From the NCBI GenBank assembly GCA_047638515.1, contig JBLIME010000081.1, positions 1 to 10,639 on the forward strand: a stretch of 10,639 nt of DNA, read 5' to 3'. The notes under the pieces are model-generated. The model was not told where the DNA came from. It saw only the letters and a list, made by a program, of their open reading frames with translations, and searched no databases. Origin of the DNA: CANLBN01 sp047638515. GTDB lineage: Bacteria; Pseudomonadota; Gammaproteobacteria; Pseudomonadales; Cellvibrionaceae. Both the position numbers and the translations under genes were made by a program. Position 1 is the first letter of the stretch; every line of letters begins with the position of its first letter. Below, one piece after another: positions 1 through 8,100 of the stretch.

Positions 1-133
1 AAGCGCCTCGGGCCTCCAAACCGAAGGACGCCCCAACAAAAAACAACGCCGTCAAATACATCGATTTAGAGATCTCATTGATGACTGAATCATAAGTTTG
101 CCCTAGCGCTAAACTGACCTTTAGCTCTACAAG
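1..133 (-). pseudogene. Possible gene fragment running off the left edge (membrane-helix-like)
   Basis: On the minus strand a frame is open from base 133, just after a TAG at 136-134, to the window edge. The only usual start codon I see in it is ATG at 61-59, followed by a hydrophobic stretch (MYLTALFFVGASFGLEARGA). The 24 codons before that ATG also read like protein (LALGQTYDSVINEISKS) but contain no ATG, GTG, TTG or CTG. That pattern fits either a gene starting at 61 or the remnant of an older gene whose 5' end is lost. The hydrophobic segment could be a transmembrane helix or a signal sequence. I do not recognise the family. Short open frames arise by chance in DNA of this composition, so this is only a candidate. 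Confidence 0.25.
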
Positions 134-309
134 CTATTGTCCATTATTTAAGAGTTATCCTCAGAAGGTTGTCGTTAGAGAGTGGTTGCTTGAAAGTAGT
201 GATGGGCAGAAAGTGATTGTTTGTCGCTGCCTGGCTTCGGACCCTGTACGTCTTGTCTTTTCAGCCTATCAGTGCTCAAACCTAACGCATTGGTTAAAAA
301 CTATTGTAG

Positions 310-563
310 CTAGCTACATAACCTATGGGCCCACCTTAAAGTACCTCCGTTCTTCACCAAAACTAGAATATCAATTAACTCACGCCACTGCGCATTAAAA
401 GTTTTAAGGCTTTTCACTGCGACATCGTCAACCTGCAAGACTTAGCGGTCATGGTGGCGCAGCCCTTAATCGCAACCTTATCAAAGCGCCCGCCATCTAG
501 CGACGCATAGGCTTGCGTGCACGTGCAAAACACTAAAAAGGCAGTTACAAAAATAGGCTTCAC
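310..563 (-). pseudogene. Probable frameshifted small secreted-protein gene
   Basis: A GTG at 563-561 on the minus strand opens a frame that looks like a signal peptide: Lys at position 2, a hydrophobic core (IFVTAFLVF), and an AYA-S cleavage-like site near residues 18-21. The frame ends at TGA 416-414 after 49 codons. Shifting frame near 441, equivalent to one missing base, gives a second protein-like stretch. It begins VLQVDDVAVKSLKTFNAQWR and stops at TAG 312-310. The join suggests one exported protein of about 84 residues broken by a single-base deletion. Against this, there is no convincing Shine-Dalgarno before the GTG and an in-frame TAA lies just upstream of it. I do not recognise the family. 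It could also be a chance ORF. Confidence 0.3.
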
Positions 564-770
564 AAATTATCTAAAACAAGGAGCATCTTTCAGCAGTAAA
601 TGCTGACTAAACCAATCCTGTCTACGAAGAAGACTTTAGCATTCATTTTTTTAAATAATTGTGTTAATTATATCCGCTAACAACGTTAGTCATGTCCCAT
701 CAACACGAATACTTATACACTGCTTTTCTACTTAACCCCAAAATTGCCACAACAAATTATTGAGTGACCC
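564..770. other. AT-rich leader region upstream of hslO
   Basis: No gene is visible here. The stretch is AT-rich, notably around 640-672, and contains a small 6-bp hairpin, TCAGCA-GTAAA-TGCTGA, at 590-606. It must include the hslO promoter unless that gene is read from further upstream, but no clear -35/-10 pair stands out. The Shine-Dalgarno before hslO is weak: a GAG in TTGAGTGACCC just before the ATG. Confidence 0.4.
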
Positions 771-1679
771 ATGACCATCGACGATATTACTGACAACGAT
801 CTACTCCATAAATTTATTTTTGATGACACTGATCTTAGAGGAGAGATAGTCACTTTGAATGACAGTCTCGATGAGATGTTAGCCAACCAGGCCTACCCGA
901 CCTCAGTCAAGCAACTCCTTGGGGAGTTTATGGCTGCGGTGGCGCTGTTGTCGAGCACATTAAAATTTGACGGTATTCTAACCCTGCAAGCAAGGGGCGA
1001 CGGACCCTTGCCATTAATTATGGCCGAGGTGAGCAATAGCGCGGCGAACAGTAACAAACAACTTCGATGTGTCGCTAAACTTGCCGAAGCCAATGAAGGC
1101 AAAGAGCTATTACTCAATAGTGGCTTACCCAATCTCATTGGCAAGGGTATTTTATCGATTATCATAGATCCCACAAAAGGCAATCGCTATCAGGGAATTG
1201 TGCCCCTAGAAGAGCCTTGCCTAGCAGATTGCCTGCAGCACTATTTTGCACAATCCGAACAACTACCAACACGCCTTTGGTTAGCTAGCGATGGAACCAC
1301 TGCAACAGGCTTAATGCTGCAACAATTACCTCAACAAGAAGCCGACACAGAGACTAATCAGCAAGCTTGGATCAACCGGATTCAACTTGCCAACACTATT
1401 ACCGAGAATGAGTTGCTGAGCCTTCCTCACGAGCTATTGTTAACACGATTATTTCATGAGGAAGGCGTAAGGATTTTTGAGCCCACAGGCTTTGATTTCA
1501 ACTGTAGCTGCTCTAAAGAGCGCAGCAGTAGCGCCCTAAAACACCTGGGTCAAGCCGATGCCGAAGCCCTACTGGAAGAACAAGGCACTATTATTATTAA
1601 TTGTGAGTTTTGTGGATTTGAATATCGGTATGATACCTGCGATATTAGCGAGCTATTTGGACCCGATGTTAGCCATTAA
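771..1679 (+). CDS. hslO: Hsp33 redox-regulated molecular chaperone
   Basis: Hsp33 is a cytoplasmic holdase that is switched on by oxidative stress combined with unfolding, and binds unfolding proteins to prevent aggregation. The 302-residue length is close to the 292 of E. coli. The N-terminus is typical: a short acidic lead, then FIFDDTDLRGEIVTLNDSL, with the conserved Arg-Gly-Glu near residue 23. The C-terminal redox switch is complete. A Cys-X-Cys pair lies at C245 and C247 (FNCSCSKER), and a Cys-X-X-Cys pair at C278 and C281 (NCEFCGFEY). Together these bind zinc in the reduced form and form disulfides on oxidation. The start at 771 places the N-terminus where the family expects it, although its ribosome binding site is weak. 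pckA follows on the same strand after 189 bases, a common gammaproteobacterial order. I see no terminator between them. Confidence 0.97.
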   Translation: MTIDDITDNDLLHKFIFDDTDLRGEIVTLNDSLDEMLANQAYPTSVKQLLGEFMAAVALLSSTLKFDGILTLQARGDGPLPLIMAEVSNSAANSNKQLRCVAKLAEANEGKELLLNSGLPNLIGKGILSIIIDPTKGNRYQGIVPLEEPCLADCLQHYFAQSEQLPTRLWLASDGTTATGLMLQQLPQQEADTETNQQAWINRIQLANTITENELLSLPHELLLTRLFHEEGVRIFEPTGFDFNCSCSKERSSSALKHLGQADAEALLEEQGTIIINCEFCGFEYRYDTCDISELFGPDVSH

Positions 1680-1752
1680 ACGCACGCGCCACAGATAATA
1701 AAGCAGACCATTAGCAGCTATGGGCTTTGATCTTAAAATAACCAATTCGGGG

Positions 1753-1781
1753 TTCGCATCTGTACTCTTGTCTGACATAAT
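1753..1781 (+). promoter_or_regulatory. Candidate sigma-70 promoter for pckA
   Basis: TTCGCA (1753-1758, 4 of 6 to the -35 consensus) is followed after 17 bases by CATAAT (1776-1781, 5 of 6 to the -10 consensus). This places a start site near 1788 and a leader of about 80 bases before the pckA ATG. It is a match by eye only. No operator could be recognised. Confidence 0.35.
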
Positions 1782-1868
1782 AGTCGCCTTAAATTGTTAG
1801 GCGCAACATCGCTATAACCATTCAATTAAAAATGACTCAGACTCATCACTTATAAGTAGGTAGAACTC

Positions 1869-3431
1869 ATGGCACAGGCAACAGCAGAGGCTTCTGTTAC
1901 AACATATACAAACCTAAGCGCGGATGAACTTATTCAGCAGGCGCTTGCGCGTAACGAGGGCAAGCTTTCTCATACGGGTGCACTAATCACTGAAACCGGT
2001 GCTCGCACTGGCCGCTCACCCGCCGACCGTTTTATTGTAGAAGAGCCGTCGACTGCTGACTCTATTGATTGGGGTAGTGTCAATCGTCCCTTCGATGCCG
2101 ACAAGTTCGACGCCCTTTGGGATCGTGTTGACGAGTACCTGTCTGAAGTCGATAACTTCCTGGGTCACTACCACGTAGGTCAAGACGGCGATCACTACTT
2201 AGCCGTCAATGTTCGCACACAAACTGCTTGGCACAGCCTGTTCGCACACAACATGTTTATTCGCACCGACGACTTCAACCCCAAGGGTAAAGAAACCTGG
2301 TCTATTGCACATGCAGCTAACTTCGAATGCGTACCCGAGCGCGATGGCACTAATTCCGAGGCTGTTGTTTGTATTAACTTTGGTCAACGCAAGATTTTAA
2401 TAGCTGGCATGCGCTATGCCGGCGAGATGAAAAAATCAATGTTCTCAGTACAAAACTTCTTGTTGCCCGAGAAAGACGTACTGCCAATGCACTGCTCTGC
2501 AAATGTCGGTACAGCTGGCGACACCTGCTTGTTTTTTGGTCTGTCAGGGACAGGTAAAACAACTTTATCGGCAGATCCTGAACGCTACTTGATTGGTGAC
2601 GACGAGCATGGCTGGGCTAAAGGCTCAGTGTTCAATGTAGAGGGTGGCTGTTATGCAAAAACTATCGATCTAAGCAAAAAGAATGAACCCGTTATTTGGG
2701 ACGCCATCCGCCAAGGCGCCATCGTCGAAAACGTTGTTCATAACTCGGCCAACGAGCCCGACTATTGCAACACACGCTTATCGGAAAATGGACGCTGCTC
2801 TTACCCTCTTGAACACGTCGATATGCGTCAAATTGAAAATCGCGCAGGCGAACCTAAGAACGTCATATTCTTGACCTGCGACGTCTCCGGCGTGTTACCG
2901 CCAGTTGCGATTTTGAGCAAAGAAGCAGCGGCTTATCACTTTTTGTCAGGCTATACAGCTCGCGTAGGCTCAACTGAGTTGGGAGCAGCGGCTGGTATAC
3001 ATCCGGCGTTCTCGACCTGCTTTGGCGCACCCTTTATGCCACGCCCAGCACGCGAATACGGCGATCTCCTAATGAAGCGCATCGACGACTTTGAATCTAA
3101 GGTTTATCTTGTCAACACCGGTTGGAGCGGCGGCTCCGGTGGCGCTGCTGGAGAGGGTTCACGCTTTCCGATTCCGGTGACCCGCGCCGTTGTTGCCGCG
3201 ATTCAAAACGGCTTACTTGACGATTGCGAAACTGAGCACCTAGATATTCTAAACCTAGATATTCCTAAAACAATTCCTGGCGTCGGCCAACAATACGTTA
3301 ATCCCCGTGAAGCATGGGTCGATAAAACCGCATACGATGCGAGTGCGACCAAGCTTGCCAAGCTTTTTATTGAAAACATTAGAAACTTTGACGTTAGCGA
3401 AGGGGTCATCAACGCCGGCCCTAGAGCCTAA
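1869..3431 (+). CDS. pckA: Phosphoenolpyruvate carboxykinase (ATP)
   Basis: This cytoplasmic enzyme converts oxaloacetate and ATP to phosphoenolpyruvate, ADP and CO2, the entry step of gluconeogenesis from TCA-cycle carbon. All catalytic landmarks of the ATP-dependent family are present. GARTGRSPADR (residues 44-54) has the substrate-binding Arg at 49. RYAGEMKKSMF has the metal-binding Lys at 189, and LPMHCSAN has the metal-binding His at 208. The P-loop is GLSGTGKT (224-231). LIGDDEHGW has the acidic pair at D244/D245, followed by the GCYAK signature. Arg309 lies in GRCSYPL. The positions sit a constant 24 residues before their E. coli counterparts K213, H232 and R333, and the protein has 520 residues against 540, so it is complete. 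The ATG at 1869 has a plausible upstream AGTAGG. A strong hairpin follows the gene. Confidence 0.98.
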   Translation: MAQATAEASVTTYTNLSADELIQQALARNEGKLSHTGALITETGARTGRSPADRFIVEEPSTADSIDWGSVNRPFDADKFDALWDRVDEYLSEVDNFLGHYHVGQDGDHYLAVNVRTQTAWHSLFAHNMFIRTDDFNPKGKETWSIAHAANFECVPERDGTNSEAVVCINFGQRKILIAGMRYAGEMKKSMFSVQNFLLPEKDVLPMHCSANVGTAGDTCLFFGLSGTGKTTLSADPERYLIGDDEHGWAKGSVFNVEGGCYAKTIDLSKKNEPVIWDAIRQGAIVENVVHNSANEPDYCNTRLSENGRCSYPLEHVDMRQIENRAGEPKNVIFLTCDVSGVLPPVAILSKEAAAYHFLSGYTARVGSTELGAAAGIHPAFSTCFGAPFMPRPAREYGDLLMKRIDDFESKVYLVNTGWSGGSGGAAGEGSRFPIPVTRAVVAAIQNGLLDDCETEHLDILNLDIPKTIPGVGQQYVNPREAWVDKTAYDASATKLAKLFIENIRNFDVSEGVINAGPRA

Positions 3432-3451
3432 CTTAAGGTCAAGGTCGTCCT

Positions 3452-3465
3452 AGAGCAAAAGCTCT
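3452..3465 (+). repeat. Small hairpin after pckA
   Basis: AGAGC (3452-3456), a loop of AAAA, then GCTCT (3461-3465) lies 20 bases past the pckA stop. A related GAGC-G-GCTC element follows at about 3470-3478. The stem is short and has no U-tract, so it is not a terminator by itself, but it may fold in the pckA 3' untranslated region. Confidence 0.45.
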
Positions 3466-3482
3466 GTGGAGCGGCTCTGTCA

Positions 3483-3514
3483 ATGATAAAGGTCGCATCT
3501 GCGACCTTTATCAT
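3483..3514 (+). terminator. Strong inverted repeat, likely pckA terminator
   Basis: ATGATAAAGGTCGCA (3483-3497) and its exact reverse complement TGCGACCTTTATCAT (3500-3514) form a 14- to 15-bp perfect stem with a tiny loop, 52 bases past the pckA stop. The base after the stem is not the usual run of T, since CAATAATTC follows. However, the AAA/TTT block inside the stem would put uridines on the descending arm. It may terminate transcription or protect the pckA mRNA 3' end. Confidence 0.7.
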
Positions 3515-3922
3515 CAATAATTCTAACCTTCCCCGGCCACCTACTAACCTAAACTCAACGCTTACATTTTGCTTAATAATACAATTTTTTCAAAAGATTG
3601 TTCAAAAAGCTGGTGGTATTGTTTGGTAAGATTGATAGCTTAGTCTTTAAAAAGTAAGTATTTGTTGACTTTTAAGCTCTAGAATTATGAATTACTGCCT
3701 TGCTAGAGAGTGCAATTTTACTGGAAAGTGACATCGAACTAACAAGACGAGACTAAAATTAACTTTCGCTGCGGTAAGAGTCGTCGCCAGCTTCATTGTG
3801 AGCACAGCAATTAGGACTTTGATTGTCTTGACGAGGTGATGCTAAGCTTTCGATACCCGCTATTGTTGTTGGCAGAAAGTGGGATGATTGGAAGCCAATA
3901 ATTTACGGACGCAAAAGCTTAG

Positions 3923-4096
3923 AGCCCCTTAAATATTGTCACGATGATACATCCTCAAGGGTGGCATTGGGCCGACCAACTCTACAAATAACTTGTCAAT
4001 AATGGACAAGAGGTGCCTGCGGTGCCCTATGTTGGTGTCGATATGTTTTTAAAAAAAAGGGAATCAAAAGTAGATGACGGCTGTAGCAACGGATAA
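3923..4096 (+). pseudogene. Possible gene remnant with an internal stop
   Basis: After a TAG at 3920-3922, one frame reads through MIHPQGWHWADQLYK, meets TAA at 3989-3991, then continues in the same frame with LVNNGQEVPAVPYVGVDMFL before TAA at 4094-4096. The amino-acid mix on both sides of the stop, with Trp, His, Tyr and a VPAVPYVGVD segment, looks more like real protein than noise. This suggests a coding region interrupted by point mutation. The family is not recognised and the frame has no clear start. It could be coincidence. Confidence 0.22.
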
Positions 4097-4384
4097 TTTT
4101 TAAAGCCTCGTTGCCGCCGACTACCTCGTCTACCTACATAGCAAAATCCGTATGCTGATAATTGAAAGTCAAAAAAGCGATTAGTAAAGCATCTATGTCT
4201 AGCAGACTCGCACGACAGAGCTTGTCAAGAATCTGATGATTCGCCTAAGCTACTGCATGAGTCGCCGACAGTGAAAGCGTTCAACATAAAAAACTTATTG
4301 GCCCATCACTAGACACTTATAAAGTCATAACCGTTAAAAAAATTGACTGGAAATCGTCTTAATTGACACTTAATTCTTTACAAA

Positions 4385-4389
4385 AGAGG
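4385..4389 (+). promoter_or_regulatory. Ribosome binding site of the lipoprotein gene
   Basis: AGAGG lies 8 bases before the ATG at 4398, a good Shine-Dalgarno and spacing. It supports this start, which also gives a well-formed lipoprotein signal peptide. Confidence 0.7.
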
Positions 4390-4397
4390 CAAAAAAA

Positions 4398-4709
4398 ATG
4401 AAAAAATTAATGTTATTCGTCGCCATTTTCACCCTTAGCGCCTGCACCTGGGTCAATGAAAACACCGATGGCAGAGACGTCAATGTGTCGACTCCACAAC
4501 GCATAGGCAGCTGTCAAAAATTAGGTGACATCAGTGTCAGTGTCGCCGCAAAGATTGGCTTCATTAACCGTAGTAGTAAGAAAATTCAAGAAGAGCTATT
4601 AGTTCTCGCCAGAAATGAAGCCATCAAATTAGGCGCAGATACGATTGTCGCAGTTAACAAACCGTTGAAAGGTGCTCAAAGATATACAGCTCACGACTGT
4701 ATTAATTAG
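4398..4709 (+). CDS. DUF4156-type outer-membrane lipoprotein
   Basis: This is a 103-residue predicted lipoprotein. Residues 1-16 form a classic type II signal peptide: KK, a hydrophobic core LMLFVAIFT, and a lipobox LSAC with the lipidated Cys at 16. Thr follows the Cys rather than Asp, so sorting to the outer membrane by Lol is expected. The mature part is small and soluble, with two further cysteines at 39 and 101 that could pair in the periplasm. The segment LVLARNEAIKLGADTIVAV and the preceding SCQKLGDISV match my knowledge of the DUF4156 family of small lipoproteins, whose function is not established. It stands alone on the plus strand and is convergent with the RND operon, with a long gene-poor region before it. 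No promoter is obvious. The family call is by recognition only. Confidence 0.85.
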   Translation: MKKLMLFVAIFTLSACTWVNENTDGRDVNVSTPQRIGSCQKLGDISVSVAAKIGFINRSSKKIQEELLVLARNEAIKLGADTIVAVNKPLKGAQRYTAHDCIN

Positions 4710-4945
4710 AGCCACAATCGAACGATCAGCTGACGTTGGCGGCATTTGCTTATTTTGACTTCGCTGACACCGCGGCGTCCAGCATACCTAGGTTTAAATC
4801 GATTTTTATCTGTTCGGATAAAGAGATCATCGCTAGCAACTTCCTTACTCATACTTGACTCACGACTGCTTAGACCTAAGATAGCCACACCGGTAGTCGC
4901 AGTCATTTTTTTAGACGCATCGCAAGCTTTAATGTTTTTTTGCAA
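4706..4945 (-). CDS. Hypothetical short protein, doubtful
   Basis: A minus-strand frame runs from a TTG at 4945-4943, or from ATG 4906-4904 inside it, to TAA at 4708-4706. The stop overlaps the convergent lipoprotein stop by a few bases. It encodes up to 79 residues, including TGVAILGLSSRESSMSKEVA and FKPRYAGRRG. No signal peptide, membrane segment or known motif is seen. The ribosome binding site before the TTG is poor, and a TAG closes the frame shortly upstream. It lies on the same strand as the RND operon, 225 bases past the permease stop. It may be a chance frame or the end of a decayed gene. The opposite strand is also open here and looks less protein-like. Confidence 0.22.
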   Translation of the reverse strand: MQKNIKACDASKKMTATTGVAILGLSSRESSMSKEVASDDLFIRTDKNRFKPRYAGRRGVSEVKISKCRQRQLIVRLWL

Positions 4946-4970
4946 TGCTTCAAATTCTACAGCGTGCTAA

Positions 4971-5169
4971 AAAGTACTTTTGTCATGACAGCAACACCAA
5001 AGGATCAAAAAATTTCGCTTTTTAGGGGCTATAAGTGTTGTCTTTGGGTGTTTCTTCAATACTGACGCTTTTGTCTTTAATACGAAATTGTTACTCTCAA
5101 GATCGTCGAGTCTTTTTTTTCGAAAAAAATACAGCTACTTTTTTGCATAAAAAGGCGTTTGATAAATCG
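4971..5169. repeat. AT-rich inverted-repeat region downstream of the RND operon
   Basis: This stretch holds several nested symmetric elements. TGTCATGACA (4981-4990) is a perfect palindrome. AACACCAAAG (4993-5002) faces CTTTGGGTGTT (5042-5052), complementary apart from one bulged base. CAACAC (4992-4997) can instead pair with GTGTTG (5035-5040). A T-run/CG/A-run palindrome lies near 5113-5127. No gene is seen. As 3' flank of the minus-strand efflux operon it probably includes that operon's transcription end, but no standard GC-rich stem with U-tract is present. Confidence 0.45.
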
Positions 5170-8100
5170 TTATAGATACTTTTTTTTGATCAACAAACGC
5201 TGGCAGCGCTCCCCAAACAAATAGAGGTTAGGCACAAAAATTAGCGTCACAACCGTTGCAAACAAAACTCCGAACGCCAGCGATACGACCATTGGAATTA
5301 AAAACTGAGCCTGTATGCTTGTCTCCGACAAAATAGGCAGCAAACCTACAAAGGTAGTGACGGAGGTTAAAACAATGGCTCTAAATCGATCAGAACCCGC
5401 CTGCATAATAGCTTCGCGAGCCGATTTCCCAGCGTCTCTCAACTGATGAATCCTATCGAGTAAAACAAGATTGTCATTGACGACGACACCAGCACAGGCA
5501 ATAAAACCTAACAACGAATTCATAGTAATCGTTATATCTAACAGCAGATGGCCAAAAACTGCACCCACAAAGCCAAAGGGTACGGCGGTTAAGATTAATA
5601 CCGGCTGCCAACAGGAGCGAAAAGCAATTGCCATAAGGCCGAAACTTAGCAGGAAAGCTAAAATAAAACTTTGTAGAATTTGTGCGTTAAACTTTTTTTC
5701 GTCGGCCACGGCACCATCAATGTCGATACTTAGACCTCGGTAGGTTTTTTGGAGCTCAAGTAAGTGTGTGTCGATAATCGTATTTGCTAACGCTAGCGTA
5801 TCAATGCCTTTAGTTACCTCGGCGGTAACCGCCACGGCGCGTCGTCTGTCTTCACGCTGTATCTTTGTGTAACCCGGAATCTCTATAACGTCTGCCACTT
5901 CATTTAAGGGTACCGAGCGGCCGTCGCTGGAGCGTATGTAGATTTTCCGAACTGTCTCGATACTACTGCGTTCGCTCAAAGGGTAGCGTAACATCACCTT
6001 GATGTCGTCAGTGCCACGGGGTATACGCTGAACCTCTTCACCAAAAAAGCCTTGCCGCACTTGATTCGCAACATCAGCTAAACTTAAACCGAGCAGGGCT
6101 GCATTGGGTTTTAAACGTAGTTCTATCTCTGTTCTAGCACCTTCAAGGTTATCTTCAATTTGATAAACAGATTCGTAGAGCGCCAGCACAGCTCGCACAT
6201 CACTGACAATATTATTTAATTGCTCGGTATCGTTGCCCGGCATACTTATTCGAAAACGTAGATCTTTTTGATTTCGGTTGATAGTAAAGCGTAGACTTAA
6301 TTCTTTAACTCCAGCCAGCGGACCGATCAATTCTCGCCAACGGTCCTTAACTTGAATAATATTGATTTTACGCTCATCACTCGGTATCAGGCGGACATCC
6401 ACGCGCGCTACATTATTAATCGCCGATGATCGTATCGCCTTGATAAACGTTGCATCGCCATTTAGCTCAAGCATTTTCTCGTCGCTACGCAGTAAATAAG
6501 CGGCTGATTCTATTTGTTGTTGCACCCTTTTTGTGTCGTTAAAGCCAGCGCCTTCGGCTAAGAAAGCATTAATTGTCACACGTGTTGACGGTACTACGGG
6601 GGCGAAGCCTTTTTTGAGATAACCTGTACTCAAAAAAACGGTGAGTGTGATAAGAAAAATCATTAAGAAAAAAACCAGCGTACTACCGTTTTTTGCCAGG
6701 GTGGTCTTTAAAAACCCTCGATAATAGACATTGGCAAATGACTCTAGCGCACCCGAACAAAACCCGCGCACTCGATCCAGTGTGCTGTTAGGTTGATGCG
6801 CTGGTTTTAGTTTTGCGTTGGATAAGTGTGAGGGCAGAATAAACAATGATTCGATCAGTGAAAATAACAGGCATATAACCACAACCGTCGCAATGGGAAT
6901 GGCTTGCACTCCCAATGGACCATCGATAGCAAACATAACTGAAAAAAAGATCATGGTACTTATAACTGCAAATACAACGGGTTTGTTAACCCACATTGCC
7001 CCAGCTTTTGCGGCCTCTTTTCCGCTTAAGCCTTGTCGCTGATGAAAATAGATTGCCTCACCGACAACAATAGCATCATCGACAACGATACCTAGCACTA
7101 ATAAAAATCCGTACATCGAAATAATATTTAACGTCACACCAGTGTAAGGCAATAACGCAAAAGTGCCCAAAAATGCTGTGCCAATACCTACGCAAACCCA
7201 AGCGGCTAACGAGGGCCGCAGAAACAGCATAAGAATAATGAAAACAAATACTAAACCCATTAACGTATTATCAACGAGTAAGGTCATACGGCTTTTATAA
7301 ACAACCGCCCAATCAAACCAAATGTCTGCCTTTACACCGAGTGGAAATTGACTCTCTAATTTATCGAGTGCACGACGAACATTATCAGAGGCATTGACAA
7401 TGTCGGGAGGGTTGCCCGTATAGATTTGCAAGTAGGCGACGGGACGTCCATTAAAGTTAGTGCGTTGATCAACCTCAGCGAAAGCGTCATTAATAGTAGC
7501 AATTTCGGACAGCGTTAGTTGAGAAGAATTGTCGCCGGTGTTAATAACTATTTTTTCAAAGTCTTCTTTTGTATAAGCTTGACCACGGGTTTGTAACTGT
7601 ACATTACCCACATCGCTTTTGATCGAGCCCGCAGCAATATTAGTAGAGCTTGCTCGAATGGCGCTAGCAATATCATCAAATTTCAAATTGTAAGTGCGCA
7701 GGGTGTTTTCCGACACTTCAATACTCATCTCTCTATCGCGAATACCTTCTATATCTACATTCGACACATCATCTAACAGTAGTAGCTCTTGTTGAACCCA
7801 CTCGCTGGTCTCTTTCAATAAAGTTTCTGCGACGTCGCCGTAAATGGCAATGTTCATTAACCGATAGCGTGCGATCACTTCCCGAACTTGCACGTCATCG
7901 ATATCTTCTGGCAGGGTCGTTAAAGCATCAATACGACTTTTCACATTATTTAATAGACGCTGTGTGTCGTAACCTTTGACGGTCTCAACCGTAATTCTCG
8001 CACGACTTTCTTGCGCTATAGAGGTTATTTCATCGATACCCTCTAAATCGGCAATCGTCTCTTCGATACGCACAACAACCTGCTGTTCTATTTCACTAGG

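Larger units (their letters stand above)
3515..4397. other. Long AT-rich stretch with no intact gene
   Basis: About 880 bases lie between the pckA terminator and the lipoprotein gene with no convincing intact coding region. Several short plus-strand frames read like protein but change frame or stop. Examples are a hydrophobic stretch around 3760-3830, RKWDDWKPIIYGRKSLEP around 3870-3925, SLVAADYLVYLHSKIR around 4100-4155, and SVQHKKLIGPSLDTYKVITV near 4280-4340. The pattern fits decayed genes, but short frames of this length also occur by chance. An exact repeat, AATTGAC, occurs at 4341-4347 and 4361-4367. Confidence 0.5.

Noticed and set aside
186..398. Plus-strand 70-codon frame starting with TTG
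   Set aside because: No ribosome binding site, an unlikely amino-acid mix, and it overlaps the more protein-like minus-strand frame at 310-563.
893..1183. Minus-strand frame of 96 codons inside hslO
   Set aside because: It lies wholly antisense to a complete Hsp33 gene with conserved motifs, so it is a shadow frame.
2199..2874. Several 60-codon frames on both strands inside pckA
   Set aside because: They overlap catalytic regions of an intact pckA and show no motif of their own.
5471..7042. Plus-strand frames opposite the RND permease
   Set aside because: They are antisense to conserved transmembrane segments of the permease and are shadow frames.
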